Shown: positions 23,461 to 36,382 of the stretch, piece by piece
How positions within the stretch are numbered: position 1 is the stretch's first letter
How the letters are laid out: the number at the start of each line of letters is the position of its first letter
Assembly: GCA_030159075.1 (NCBI GenBank)
Contig: BROG01000074.1
Span: 745,501-809,500 of the forward strand
DNA: 64,000 nt
DNA from: Atrina japonica
Taxonomy: Eukaryota; Mollusca; Bivalvia; Pterioida; Pinnidae
Reading direction: 5' to 3'
The notes under the pieces: model-generated
The model's database searches: none
What the model was told of the DNA's origin: nothing
Seen by the model: the letters and a program-made list of their open reading frames with translations, nothing else
Program-made: the position numbers and the translations under genes

Positions 23461-24660
23461 AAGAGGCCCAAATTCGCTCAACTGAGAACAATCTACAAAT
23501 GTGGAGAGATGACCAAGAAGAATATGTATACTGATCTTGTCAATATACACAGATATGGTAGAGGACTGTTAGTATTTGTTTCCTGTTAAGTTTCATCAAA
23601 ATCCGTTCTTTGGTTTCCAAGAACGAGCTGACCATGTGAAAAAAATAACCGCATCACCCTCTTTTTGTAGACTTGAAAAAATCATAACAAGAAGCCTATG
23701 GGCCTTGATGCTCACATGATTTGCAGAAAGTAATGTCTGAGCTTTTCATAGGCCTGAGCGCCGTAAGTAGCAGCACATGGTAGGGACTTCATGAGGATAA
23801 TTAGTAGCAAGTTAGAAATAAAATGCACATGATGTCTAGATAAAAAGTTAAATATCATTAAGCTAGAGAATTAAGCAATGGTGGTAATGTTGGAATGAAT
23901 ATGATCTGTGCAAACAATGACACTTCTTGTTAACGTTATGCTGGTCAGAAGGCTTGGTGTCTAATGTGGATTTTCAGATTTTTAAGACAATCTGTTAGTG
24001 ACATTATGGCAAAGGGCCATAACTCTGCAAACAAGGGGTTGCAGACCATAGATTATAGGCATTGCACATTGTAATGTGATCAATACTGAATTACAAAAGT
24101 TGATGATGTTACTTCATAGAGAGGTCATCACAAAACCTTAACAAAGGGTTATAATTGTGTAAATAAAGGGTTCTACATGCTGAAGTTCATCCAGTTCACA
24201 GGATCTTCATGTGACTAGTATACATTACATAGTAATGATGACAGTGTGGCAAAGAGCAATATGTCTTTAATTAAGGTGTTCTGGTTGAGTCTGTTCAGTG
24301 GTTCTTCAGATTTAGTTAAAAGTGTCTCAGACAACCAGAGGCCAGGACGGCCATCTTAGTTTTTCAGATCAGCCTGATATGTGTACCAAGTTTGAAGGCA
24401 ATCAGTTCAGTGGTTCTTAAGATTTAGTTCAAAATGGCGTTCAATCAGACGCCAGGGTGGCCATCTTGGATTTCCGGACTGGCCAAAAAAAAAACAACAA
24501 CAACACTTAGTCAGGACATCATAAGGAACATGTGTACCAAGTTTGAAGGCAATCAGTTCAGTAAGAAGTTGAAAATGTCTCAACCAATCAGACGCCAAAC
24601 ATATCCAAACATATTTTATTCAAGATTTATAACATGATTGAGTGAAGTGAAACAACCAGC
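23461..24660. repeat. Dispersed non-coding repeat with internal ~150 bp repeats
   Basis: Contains CAAGAGGCCCAAATTCGC, GCCTATGGGCCTTGATGCTC, AAGGGCCATAACTCTGC and three imperfect copies of ACCAAGTTTGAAGGCAATCA or GGCCATCTTGGATTTCC blocks (24290-24600). Similar phrases recur at 34190 and 35235. No open frame in it looks coding. Confidence 0.55.
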
Positions 24661-25627
24661 AGATATGTGGTTTTAGAATGCAACCTCAACAAATTGCAAA
24701 TCTGGTAGTATTTTTTTTGTTTTAATTTTAAAACGTCTTGGCTTGGATATACATTTTTGTATAAACAAATAACATATTACAAATGAATGGTATTTAATTT
24801 TTATTGATATAGAAAATAAAAAAATATGATTAATGGCAATCAGTTCTGCAAAACATAATAACTTTTAACAATTAAAAGTGCTTATTTAAAAATTCATATC
24901 AAAGTGTTTCTAACCAAATAATTATAACACATCATGATATTATAAAACAATATTGAGGGTCCTTGGAGTATCTCAAATGCAGTAAGCATTATGAATAAAG
25001 CCATGTAGTAATAAGAATCCTGTAACTGTTGGAAAAGGAAGCACATACACATATATTGGGAAAAATAATTAGGTGAAAATGGAAAAATACTATAACATAG
25101 GTGTTTTATGTGAAATAATACAACATAATGTACAACGTAATTTTGAAGAAACTTGAAAGATATACAAGACGTTTACGATGCAGATGGAACTAAACACCAA
25201 CAAAACACTTGAAAAATCTTCTGGTAAGACTTGAAAGTAGCCCCCACTGGTTGCGTATAAAGTTCAAATTGATATTAACATATTAAACATGTTAGTATTC
25301 ATGAAAACAATTTCTTTTAGAACTATGTTTTTGCCTGAACTAGTTAACAATATGTATCCAAGCACCTTAAAAAAAATATCACATGGATAAACAAAATACA
25401 TAACCTTGAGCATGTTTATCTTTCAACCAGAATTATTCACTCCCAAAAGCATAATGCTACATAGTTTGTACACTACATATATCATAACGAAGGAGAGAGT
25501 TAAAATATCCATAGGACTCTTGGGTAACCTGCTGGATTAATTATCTTCACCAAGACTTACATTTGACGATGTTGATAAAGAACACACATTTTTACTTTGT
25601 GTATTATTTATACATATTGTAACAGGG
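24661..25627. other. Intergenic, nothing recognised
   Basis: AT-rich unique sequence without coding or repeat signal that I can name. Confidence 0.4.
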
Positions 25628-25880
25628 GCCTCTATAGCTAAATTGTTAGAGAATTGTACTTTAAGCCATGAAGTCTCTTATCTCTCATCAGCGCGGGAAC
25701 ATGCACCGCTGAAACCTAAGCTGATTTTGTGAGAAAGTCTGCCAGTTTACTTCCATTTTTGCCAGTAGTTTCTTCACATATACATCATAATAGGTTCCCA
25801 CCTCCAACAGTAAAATCTGGTCACCAACATATAACCAAGACATTGTATGGTGTGGCATAAAATACAATTAAAAACAAAAC
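25628..25880 (+). mobile_element. Diverged SINE, copy A
   Basis: A worn tRNA-like head (CTCTATAGCTAAATTG) is followed by AAGCTGATTTTGTGAGAAAG, TGCCAGTTTACTTCC, a TTCCCACCTCCAACAG block and GTGTGGCATAAAATAC. The block order matches the copies at 36468, 37535 and 61700. Confidence 0.65.
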
Positions 25881-27376
25881 TAAAACATAAGCTTTGATAC
25901 TTGGGGATAAAAAACACCCCGAGTATAAGCTTCACTTGTGAATTAATTATATTTCTGGGTTAACAGGTGCTATTTCACACATTGTTGAATGTAGGGTCAA
26001 AATGTTTGCGTAGGCATATGTTTTCTGTAATTAATTGTGTTATTTGGTGAGGTGTACATAATGTCACTGTCTCAAAATAATGTATATAACCAAAAAGCCA
26101 AAATTCATGAATATTTTATTGTTTTTTTTTTATTAACTTTTAAAGCCAAAATTCATAAATATTTTATTGTTTTTTTTTTATTAACTTTTACAAGCTAGCA
26201 GTCAAATCAAAAACCTTCTTAAATAATAGTTCTTTTATCTCCCCTGAGCATCTTAATTGGGGTGTAGTTTTATGTAAATATTTTCTGTTTTAGAAAATAG
26301 AATCATTTTATGACAGAAAATTGAAATAACATGATTTTATAAAATTCTGCTGAAGAGTACCTCTAACTAATTAAATAGTTCCTATTATTACAGTACAAAT
26401 GTGGTGTTTATTCTGTCAAACACTCTATTTGGTGTAGAGTGAAACATGATACAGTGCAGTGAAACATGGTACAGTGCAGTGAAACATGGTATAGTATGGT
26501 GCAACACGGTGGATTTTGGTGTGGAACACTAGAAAAACACTATTACTACGTGAAAAATAGTGTAAAGAATTATCTCTCAAAATGAATGACTTGACAAATC
26601 AATATGTAATAAACGTCGTCTGTGCATAACAAGCTTAACCGGGCAGTTAATCTCCTGAGTGTTAATTATTTGGACATCCTATTTTTATAGGGCAGTGCCT
26701 GTATTTATATGCAAATCACACACAGAACTAATATTATAAAGATAAAAATAGTAATTTATTGAACGATTCGATCAGACCAAATGAGACTTAAATTGAAATT
26801 TAATTCCGATATATTAAGCGTGACATATCGCTGGTTCATCTGGGATCAAGTTGCTGTCAATAGCACATTAAAAAATAAAAATCGATCGCTACGTGTACAT
26901 TGTATAACGATTACATATTACTGGTACAGTCTCCATGTAAATTAAATAGTAAATAAATGTCGTAATGGAAAATTAAATAGGACTATGCCTACTATTACTT
27001 TCCTTGGTAAGTAATGACGAAATCTAAAAACATCCGATTTTTATATCTCTCTTACGAAACTGAGGAAGATAACTTGTATACTTCTTTTGCACTTGTGTAT
27101 TCAGCCACAGACTTGGAGATACAAGTGCATGTGAATCAACTATCAATATAATTATACAATTTTATTTTTTAATGTTTGATAAAATAGTAGATCTGAAATG
27201 CCAGACTGTATTAGATTTTTAATACTGGAATGGTGTCAATTTCAGGTGAACACTGAAAGTATCTGGGTCATGTTTCTGTCCTCGTATTTTGAATAAAATA
27301 AGCAGTGTAAAATCTAGTTGGTTAACAGTTAAAAATATAAAGACATTTATCAGGATTTTCGATGCACTTTGTGTGT
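25881..27376. other. Intergenic with a short tandem duplication
   Basis: A unit of about 51 bp (AAAGCCAAAATTCATGAATA, then TTTTATTG and T-run) occurs twice at 26094-26191. A small CAGTGAAACATGGTA repeat lies at 26440-26515. The rest is featureless AT-rich sequence. Confidence 0.5.
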
Positions 27377-27399
27377 GTGTGTGTAAGAGAGAGAGAGAG

Positions 27400-27467
<68 letters not shown>
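27377..27467. repeat. (GT)n/(GA)n microsatellite
   Basis: A short GT run followed by a nearly pure GA tract of about 75 bp. Open frames over it are artefacts. Confidence 0.95.
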
Positions 27468-27470
<3 letters not shown>

Positions 27471-29555
27471 CGTTTTACTACACTGTGACATCTATGAAAT
27501 ACATGATAACTGTTGGAAATCAAATGTGTCAAGTTATCTGACAAGTTCTATTTCAAGGCAGATCAAGTTACCATCAAGCTAAAAGTTTGGCATGCAGCCA
27601 ACAATGATCAACATATCAAGCGTACTTTGTCTGCTTGGGATAATATTAATAGGCAATTCAATTTCAAAGCTCTCAGAAAAAAGAAGTAATTGTAACTTTC
27701 AGTGTTTCAGGTCATAATTTTAGTAGTAGTACTATCAACAACAATTAGTGAAGGGCAGAGTTGATTTGCATGCATGGGTGCATCATGACATTACCGAAGT
27801 GACTGTAATATTCTCTGTCTAATAAAGTACAAGACATGGGATTTACAGCTTTTTTTTACCTGTAGGGAGCGATGATGTTGTGATAGTTATTTAGGCACCC
27901 CATAGAGAAGTTTAATCCAAAATGCTTCAGCTGAAGGTGTCACGCGGAGTTTTTCGATGTCATAGCAAAGAGCAAAATTTTGCGTATGATTACACTATAG
28001 TTAGAAAGAGAATCATGATGCTTTTTGGTGTTTTTTGTCATCATTTTTATGGTGTACAGTGTTTGATAGAATAATCACCACGTTTGTACTGTATAATCCT
28101 CACAGATAAACTGTTTTGTATTATCAATGCAATCAAGTTAGCTGCACTTTGTTTAAAAAAAAATAAATAAATAAATGTTACCAATCTTTCACAACTGCTA
28201 CATTGAAAATGTCCATTCACAACTGTTGAAAATATAATCATGAAAAAAAACAACAAAAAATGAAGGTATTGAAGAAAATACTTTGAAATAGTTAACATTT
28301 CTTCCACCAATACTGGAAACCTTGACAAATATCTTACCCTATATCACCATAGTAGGAAACATATAGATATGTAATCATAAAAAACAGTTGTTTCATATCA
28401 ATTCTTTGTATAAATATTAAATGAAGTTCTTAATATGAATTGTAATTTCAATTAAAAATTCTTTGAATTATTTTATATAAAAATGATACTATTTGCTATT
28501 TGCAGCACTCCCTCATGGTTTATTTATGAACAAAATTTGTTTACATTTGCATACTTTGTAGATATTGACTAAAATAGCAATTATGTATCCTTTGAAATAT
28601 ATCTGATATTGGTTCACATGAAGGTTTTTAAAAATGTACCCATGTTAGGTCCCCTGTGGCCCTAGCCCGTGTCATTGTCAAACTTAATGTTACTTCACAT
28701 GTGAATAGTTCCTGCCGAGTTCAATAGATACTGAGAAAGAGTTTAAAATGTATAAAACTTATAGACACTAGATGATCACAAAAGGTCACCATAAGCCTTT
28801 GGCTAAGTTTACCTAAAACAGAGAAGCCCCCAGCAGGACATCTTGGTTGAGAATATACTCTTACTCCCAAAACTTGTATCAAACATATGATTAGAAAATC
28901 AAGCCAAAACTCTGATGAACAGCAAGTCAGAAAACACAAACAAGAGAAAGTACGGTACTTCAAACAATAAAGAATTGCTTACATATCTTTTAACTAGTTG
29001 AACAAACATTAATTTCCATTTATTATTCCTTTAATCTTCACAGTCATTAAAACATATAAATCTTAACTTGGCAACACTTAGTAAAATAAATAATTTTTTT
29101 CAAAATCTTCAATAAAATTCCACAAATATAGTGAATTTTGTTAATGAAACAGTTGTCTTTCCTTTTCAAATTAAATCTGGAGTTATCTTTCTTTTGCCAG
29201 CTGCTTTTTACTACAAATGTAAATTTTTTATTCCTTCCTATTGAATTTAACATTTCTCAACTTACTCAAGAAATTGTGTAATTGCTGAGATAAACTTCAA
29301 TATAAGATATATTATAAATCATGACTGCTAATACTTGAAAAGTTTATGCTAATGCTACTTGTTCACGTTTGGTTTGAAAAGAGATGAATTCATTTAGGCC
29401 TAACTGTCTTTATGTATTAAGTCCATACAGGTACTTTAGATCTATGTACAAATTACCCCTTGTAAATAATGTTTAAGTAAGCAGTTTTATATTGTTCATA
29501 TACAAAAAAGTTTTATTTACACAACAAGTTTATATTGTATTCACACCTACATATA
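27468..29555. other. Intergenic, with a degraded dispersed repeat
   Basis: 28500-28830 follows the order of the repeat ending at 36356: a gcactccctcatgg block, TTTTTAAAAATGTACC, GGCCCTAGCC, and a terminal AAAAGGTCACCATAAGCC. Nothing else is recognised. Confidence 0.45.
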
Positions 29556-30000
29556 CATATGATTCACACATGTATATATAGGCTAAATGTGATTCAAACT
29601 TACAAACACAAGTGATTCACACATAAATACACACAAGATTCACTCATACATATACATTTGATTCACTCATACATATATATACATACATATACAATGATTC
29701 ACATGTATATACACTTTGATTCACATGTACATGTTCAAGTGATTCACTCATACATATACATGTTATTCAAACAAATATATACAAGTGATTCACATGTACA
29801 AATACAAGTGATTCACATGTACATATACAAGTGATTCACATGTACATATACAAGAGATTCACATGTACTTATACATGATTCACATATAGATGTGATTTAC
29901 ATGCACATGTACAAGTGAATCACAGTAAACATATATAAGAGATTCACATGTACATATACAAGTGATTCACACATACATATGCAAGTGATTCACATGTATA
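29556..30000. repeat. 23 bp minisatellite, irregular
   Basis: Units of CAAGTGATTCACATGTACAT with variable AT/AC spacers. The best phased units are at 29782-29880. Confidence 0.85.
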
Positions 30001-30522
30001 TGATCATGAAACTGTAAACCATTGTAAGTCATGGTTACAAAAATAGCACCATCAATTGCGATCTGAATACAGTAATATACCTAAATAAACTTGAATCAGA
30101 AATATATGTCTTTTTGAAGTACATATACAAGACACAAACTAAAAGATACAATATCAAACATACATGATAGTCTGTGTGGTGCTCCTTAGATTTACCTTTT
30201 CATGTTATAATTGTTATGGCCACTTTTTCAAATTAATTGTTATACATGTGCAGATATACATCAATTGACGATGGGGTATGTTTCTAGAATATTAAAACTA
30301 TTGTCATAAAACATATATATATACTTAGGGAAAAAAGCTGATCCACTGATTTCATTGATTTGATAGAGGATGCACTGGTCTAAAAACACTAAATAGCAGT
30401 CAAGCAAAATTCGAGTAAAAAAAAAAAATTATAAACCATTACTAACCATAAATATATATTCAACCAGTAGAAAATTCTATAAAAATATTATAAACAATAA
30501 CCAAGATAAATCTATATCACTT
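30001..30522. other. Likely 3' UTR and flank of the SDR42E-like gene
   Basis: Directly downstream, on the minus strand, of the SDR stop codon. No AATAAA close to the stop is obvious. An AATAAA on the minus strand near 29511-29516 would imply a UTR of about 1 kb. This is inference only. Confidence 0.3.
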
Positions 30523-30753
30523 CTATTTGACAATAGGTAAAAATGACATTATAAAGGATGCAAACACCAGAGCAATGATAACATTGACTAAGTAATACAT
30601 AAAAGTGGACTGTGGTTTTCTCTTTTTCTGATAGCCTTTTTCTATATACTCCTGTACAACTTCTGATAAGTCATTTTGTACTGTTGGTTTGTAACCTAGA
30701 TCTCTCTTAGCCTTATCCATACTAAAATAATGTGTTACACCTGTTTTGTGTAC
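30523..30753 (-). CDS. SDR42E1-like protein, last exon
   Basis: The acceptor on the minus strand lies just above 30753 and the stop codon TAG is at 30525-30523. The exon reads VHKTGVTHYFSMDKAKRDLG, the signature C-terminal block of SDR42E1-type 3-beta-HSD-like proteins, then a basic stretch and a hydrophobic segment (FMYYLVNVIIALVFASFIMS) fit for a C-terminal membrane anchor. SDR42E proteins are NAD(P)-linked short-chain dehydrogenase/reductases of the steroid/isomerase-type subfamily, probably acting at the ER membrane; the substrate here is unknown. The eight exons joined (58992-59049, 57174-57289, 54671-54814, 37255-37389, 36383-36448, 33375-33438, 32670-32743, this one) give 295 residues without a stop. 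The family is near 390-400 residues, so about 100 N-terminal residues are missing. Confidence 0.92.
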   Translation of the reverse strand, partial: VHKTGVTHYFSMDKAKRDLGYKPTVQNDLSEVVQEYIEKGYQKKRKPQSTFMYYLVNVIIALVFASFIMSFLPIVK

Positions 30754-31224
30754 CTGAAAATAACAATAGATTAAATCAAAACATGTATTTGACATTGTCA
30801 CACATCTAATATGAGACAAGAGGCAAAAAGGGTATCAGTTACAAGAGTGGAAAAACTTGGACTGTTGTATCTACTGTTTTACCGGGTTAGGATTCTCTGT
30901 CCACATGCTATGATGTAAACAAGCTGAATGCACTATACATAAAGTTATAATGATAAAAATTACTATTGTTTTTATATGCTAAAATATCAATGGGAATATA
31001 CAAATGTATCACTAGCAGGTAATACACCTTTATCAGGCAATTTGATGGATTTGCCTCAACCCAAGGGGCAAGATTCTTGAATGTCTAGCCCTTTGCATAA
31101 TTTGCCCTTAAAACAAGAAAGATTCTATTGGCTCCAACATCATATACAGAACTGCTGGATCAAGTAATTCTTAATGCCGATACACTTTCTTAACAAATAC
31201 AACAAATAAAATTTGCAGAGAATT

Positions 31225-31985
31225 AGCCGTGATTTTGATAGCCCAGTAAATTTGATAGCCATATGTTATGGCCAAGGTGAAAGCTCAGTGATTTTGATAG
31301 CATAGTGATTTTGATTGCCTGTTGATTCTGATAGCCCAGTGATTTTGATAGCACAGGTGAATACTCAGTGATTTTGATAGCATAGTAATTTTGATTGCCT
31401 GTTGATTCTAACAGCCCAGTGATTTTGATAGCACAGGTGAATACTCAGTGACTTTGATAACATAGTGATTTTGATAGCCCGATAATTTTGATAGCCCCGG
31501 TGAATGCTCAGTGATTTTGATAGCATAGTGATTTTGATAGCCCGGTGATTTTGATAGCCCGGTGATTTTGATGGCTCAGAAATTTTGATGGCCCAGTGAT
31601 GTTAATAGCCTGGGTGAATGCTTAGTGATTTTGATTGCCCGGTGATTTTGATAGCTCAGGTGTATGCTCAGTGATTTTGATAGCATAGTGATTTTAATAG
31701 CCAAGGTGAATGCTCAGTGATTTTGATTGCTCGGTGATTTTGATAGCCCAGTGATTTTGATGGCTCATTTATTTTTATGGCTCAGTAATTTTGATGGTCC
31801 AGTGGTTCAGATGACTCAGTAATTATGATGGCTCAGTCAATTTTATGGTCCAATGAGTTTGACTGCTCAGTGACTTTTATGGTCCAGTGGTTTTGATAGC
31901 AAAGGGATTTTGATGGCCAAATAAATTTGATTTCTTAGTGATATGGTGACCAGTGATTTTGATGGCTCAGTGATTTTGATGGACC
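31225..31985. repeat. 17 bp minisatellite in an SDR42E intron
   Basis: Units close to GTGATTTTGATAGCCCG repeat about 40 times with many variants. A longer pattern (GGTGAATGCTCAGTGATTTT and so on) recurs every 100 bp or so. Confidence 0.9.
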
Positions 31986-32084
31986 ATTAGCTTTGATAAA
32001 GTAATCTGAATATAGTGTTATACAAAGTTACATAACATACGGCTACATGTACATTATGTGATATAAAACTATACAACTGCTGTA

Positions 32085-32640
32085 CTATGATACAAAGTCT
32101 TATGATAAAATGGATGTAATGAGGTATAGTCATATTTTGATACAAAGTCACATGACAGATATGTTGGGATACAAAATCACACATTACAGCTGGATTGTGA
32201 TACAAAGTCATATGATACAGCTCTACTGTGATACAAAGTCACATGATATAGCTCTACTGTGATACAAAGTGACATGATACAGCTCTATTGTGATACAAAG
32301 TCACATGATACAGCTCTACTGTAATACAAAGTCACATGATACAGCTCTACTGTGATACAAAGTCACATGATACAGCTCTACTGTGATACAAAGTCACATA
32401 ATACAGCTCTACTGTAATACAAAGTCATATGATAGTACTGCTGATTTGTGATACAAAGTCACATGATACAACTCTACTGTGATACAAAGTCATATGATAC
32501 AGCTCTACTGTGATACAAAGTCACATAATACAGCTCTACTGTAATACAAAGTCATATGATAGTACAGCTGATTTGTGATACAAAGTCACATGATATTACA
32601 GCTGTACTGTGATACAAAGTCACATGATATCACAGCTGAT
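32085..32640. repeat. 31 bp minisatellite next to an exon
   Basis: Units of GATACAAAGTCACATGATAC and AGCTCTACTGT, about 18 copies. Some units carry an extra AGTACTGCTGATTT variant. The array ends about 30 bases from the donor site of exon 32670-32743. Confidence 0.92.
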
Positions 32641-32669
32641 ACAAAGGTCAAGTATTGTGGCTTACTTAC

Positions 32670-32743
32670 TTCTGTCCTTGTAAGTAGAGGCTGGAAGTTG
32701 TAAAACCTACCAACCAAAAAGTGGACCCATTCTGTTATGAAAG
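32670..32743 (-). CDS. SDR42E1-like protein, exon
   Basis: 74 bases between minus-strand acceptor CAG (32746-32744) and donor GT (32669-32668). With the G from the previous exon it reads AFITEWVHFLVGRFYNFQPL and then LTRTE, matching the family's VYNFQPxLTRTEV segment. The exon sits between two minisatellites, one starting about 30 bases beyond its donor. Confidence 0.92.
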
Positions 32744-32817
32744 CTGAAAAGCAGATGAATACATAGTTTAAATACAGCAAAAGCTCTAGTTAGCTTGGTC
32801 TTCCCAAAGTATAATAT

Positions 32818-33145
32818 TGTCAAGACATCCCAATGTAATAAGTTACCAAAACATCCCAATGTAATAAGTTACCAAAACATCCCTATGTAAAAAGTTACCA
32901 AAACATCCCTATGTAAAAAGTTATCAAAACATCCCTATGTAATAAGTTACCAAAACATCCCTATGTAAAAAGTTATCAAAACATCCCTATGTAGAAAGTT
33001 ATCAAAACATACTTGTGTAAAAAGTTATCAAAACATCCCAATGTAATAAGTTACCAAAACATCCCTATGTAAAAAGTTATCAAAACATCCCTATGTAAAA
33101 AGTTATCAAAACATACTTGTGTAAAAAGTTATCAAAACATCCCCA
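32818..33145. repeat. 26 bp minisatellite
   Basis: About 13 units of CCAAAACATCCCTATGTAAA and AAGTTA, with a sub-pattern in which one unit in several has ACATACTTGTGTAA. Confidence 0.92.
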
Positions 33146-33172
33146 AAAATAACATGTATCCTGATATATAAC

Positions 33173-33202
<30 letters not shown>
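33173..33202. repeat. (AT)n microsatellite
   Basis: Short pure AT tract between the 26 bp array and exon 33375-33438. Confidence 0.85.
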
Positions 33203-33207
<5 letters not shown>

Positions 33208-33374
33208 GATGAAGTGTGTCACTTCTTGTAAATGTAAAATATAAAATTAGCACTTTCTTTTTTCACAACTTATGATTTTACATCCATGTTACTGGATTTA
33301 AATTTTCAGAGATCTACAAAGCTGGATACTTATTTGATAATTTTAGAGTTCTTTTAACAAGATATGTTACTTAC

Positions 33375-33438
33375 CAAACCAGTAAAACAGAATCACCGGT
33401 ATTTGAACAGATGGCATTGGATAACCCAGACCAACAAT
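33375..33438 (-). CDS. SDR42E1-like protein, exon
   Basis: 64 bases reading IVGLGYPMPSVQIPVILFYW plus F, in phase 0, leaving one base for the next exon. This is the family's LGYxxPxxxxPL hydrophobic region. Splice sites on the minus strand are standard CAG and GTAAGT. Confidence 0.92.
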
Positions 33439-34035
33439 CTGAAATCATTTCAACATAACATCAATCAATACATGTGTTTAGTGAGACAATCATAAATCAG
33501 TTGAAAGTGTTCATATTTGATATCAATTAAATAAAACTGAAGAGGTATCTTCTCTAAATTTTATTTCAATAACCCAGATAAACAGATACTGTAAAAAAAT
33601 ATAATTATGTGAAAAATGTCTGACCATTATAAATTCTGATCTTTTTATATTTGTAATCAAGAGGTTGTCTCAGGTCAATGAAATCCAACGACAATGAGAT
33701 GAGATTAGGTATCAATTTTGATTCTTTTTTTAAAACTATAGAGGACAACTACAGACAAAACACATCAATATTTACTCAAAATTTGGACCTTGAATCTAAT
33801 CCAACATCATGAAATACACAAGCACCTGTAGTTTTATCTGCTTAGTACTGGCTGATATCCTGCTGATTGGATCATCATCATGTGTAGTATTAGTAGACTA
33901 ATAGTAAATTACCTTGACTTCAATCTGACACCATGACTACTTTTGAATTTTTCAGTGAATTATTGATCATAGATGATCGAGTATTTAGTTGTAAAATATT
34001 TTGATATATTTTAATTAGATCAGTATATTGTTTAA

Positions 34036-34166
34036 GGGGGCATTAGCTGTGGGTTTTTTTCTGCCTGTGTACATGTAGCTCTTATTTGTTATTATACAAG
34101 TAGTGAAAAGTAGAAAAAAGAAAATAGCTTTTTTTTCTTAAACACAGCTACATTAAATGCCACTTT
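34036..34166 (+). mobile_element. MITE-like dispersed repeat, copy 3, with visible inverted ends
   Basis: The left end TTTAAGGGGGCATTAGCTGT and the right end ACACAGCTACATTAAATGCC with ACTTTAA are inverted relatives. The core CTGCCTGTGT...CTCTTATTTGTTATTATACA matches copies 1, 2 and 4. Confidence 0.65.
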
Positions 34167-34182
34167 AAGCATAATGCAGGAA

Positions 34183-36356
34183 ACAAAAGGCCAAATGGGC
34201 CTTCACGGTCACCAGAGTGAAATAATACCAAGATTTTACCCATTTCCTATCAATTTTGGTCAAAATTGGTCCACTGGGGCCCGTTTTATGAAAGGTTGTA
34301 AGTCCTAAATCCTAAGTCTTATTCCTAATTGTCATGGAACTGACCAATCAGCGATACATTGCCATGGAAGTTAGGATTTAGGACTTACGACCTTTTGTAA
34401 AACGAGCCCCTGGTTTTAAGAAGAAGTTGAAAAAGTCTCAAATTTGAAAAAAATCTTAAATTTTCTGTTTACTTAAGGGGAAGAAGGACACCTGGTCATG
34501 TGACCAGAATGTCAATATAGTAATATAAACTGGAACTGATATTTTCAATCTAAACAAAGATGACAGACAACATAAATTTGTCCACAGAAGACATAAATTG
34601 AATGGTAAATACACATCAAAAAGTAAATTAGATTGTTCTTTGTGAAAAAAAAATTAATTTAACAGTCATGTGTTTTTGCGTCAGCAATGAAACACAGCTT
34701 CACAATGTCTGGCATCTTTGTCCCTCCATCTGTTTCTCTGGGTAGTCACATTTTGATATCATTACTTTCTTATTGTACATGATACTTTTGTGAAACTTAC
34801 AGGAAAGGTTCATTGTGATGAGGTGCATCGCCCAGTCAAGGTCAAGTTCAAGGTCACACTCAAGGTCAAATGGTGGTACAGTCTTCTCTTAAAACATTTT
34901 TTCTCAAAAATTACTCAATTTCTGCATTTTCAACATGTTTTTTCTTCGCTATATACCCACAACTTGTTTTATTGACTCTAAATAATTGTTAACCATTCTG
35001 ATTTGATCATTTACAAAAAAAAAAAAATGATGACTAAATTTTTAGTGACCAAATATAAGATTTAAGTGTTATAAAAATTTGGTCTTTTGGGGTCACAGCT
35101 TTCAATCTTTCATCCTCTTTATTCACCAGCTCGAATAAAACCATAGAAACACATTGATTGGTGTTTGATCAAATTTTACCTAGTTAGCTAGTTTTTTAAT
35201 AATGAATAGGACAGCTGATGAAAAGAATCAAAATTCTTGAAAGGGGCATAACTCTTGCATATGTAAATATGCCTTATATACCCACAAATGTGCCAGATTA
35301 TTCATTCTATCAATTCATACATTCATTTATGACTAAGTATGCAAAAAATAAGAAAAATTTTGTATACCCAGGGTAACCTTTTTCCCTTTAAATGTTGGTG
35401 TCTGTGACCTTGACCTTTGACCCCATTTTGTCAAATGGTTCTTAGATAATTCCAAACAACTTTCTCATATCTTTGAATACAAAAAGTCAATCAGTATTGA
35501 GTTATAAAGACATTTCTATAAAACTGTACCCTATGTTATTGAAGTGCCCCCTTGTGGACCATTTATGGATAGATGTTTTTGGTATTTGCAAATTTTGTAG
35601 ATACATGTATTAACTTTACAATCATGCATACAAAATTTGAAAGTCATCTGATAATTGGTTCATGAAGAAATTTTAAAAGATGTACCAAGTTTTGGTCCTT
35701 TTGGGGCCCTTATGGTTTCTAGCCCCTTTTCATTTACAAACATTATGCATCTTCAAATGCGGATGCAACATGCCAAGTTTGGTTAAAAATGGCCCACTGA
35801 TTCTTGAGAAGAAGTAGAAAATGTGTAAAATTTGACAAAAAACATATTTATTGCTTCCTTAGGTGTCTGTGACCTTGACCTTTGATCCCTTGACCTTCAA
35901 TTTTTGTCAAAATGACCCTTAGACATTTCCTATAACTTTCTAATATATCTTTGTTTACCAAAAGTCAGTTTTGAGTTATTAAGCTACTTGTATGAAGAAA
36001 CTGTACCTTATGTTATTGAAGCACCCCATAGTGGACTGTTTATGGACAGATTTAGTTTTCATGACTTTACAGTCATGCATACAGAATTTGAAAGTCATTT
36101 AATCATTTGTTCATAAGAAGAAGATTTTTAAAGATGTACCAAGTTTTGGTCCTTTTTGGGCCCCTTTGGGTCCTAGCCTCTTTTCATTCACAAACTTTAT
36201 GTGGCTTCACATGGGGATGCTACATGGCCAATTTGGTTAAAATTGACCCACTAAGTTGAAATTGTGTTAATGTTAATGATGCATGAAGCACAACGGACGA
36301 CAACAGACAAAGAAGATCGCAATAGGTCACCCTAAGCTTTGCTCAGGTGACCTAAA
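34183..36356 (+). mobile_element. Large non-coding dispersed element with terminal hairpin
   Basis: Begins GGCCAAATGGGCCTTCACGG with TCACCAGAG and ends in a hairpin, AGGTCACCCTAAGCTTTGCT then CAGGTGACCTAAAA. Inside, two diverged copies of a block of some 450 bp (GCACCCC or GTGCCCCCTTGTGGAC, AAGATGTACCAAGTTTTGGT, TGACCTTGACCTTTGA) follow each other. A separate MITE is nested at 34270-34410. Related ends occur at 28770, 38735 and 39100. A non-autonomous Helitron-like element is one possible reading; nothing encodes a transposase. Confidence 0.5.
34270..34410. mobile_element. Fold-back MITE
   Basis: GGGGCCCGTTTTATGAAAGG and GTAAGTCCTAAATCCTAA are mirrored by TTAGGATTTAGGACTTAC and ACCTTTTGTAAAACGAGCCC. 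The arms are about 40 bp. It splits the dispersed repeat around it, and a diverged partial copy lies at 59632. Confidence 0.8.
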
Positions 36357-36382
36357 ATATAGTTTTATGTATTGTAACTTAC

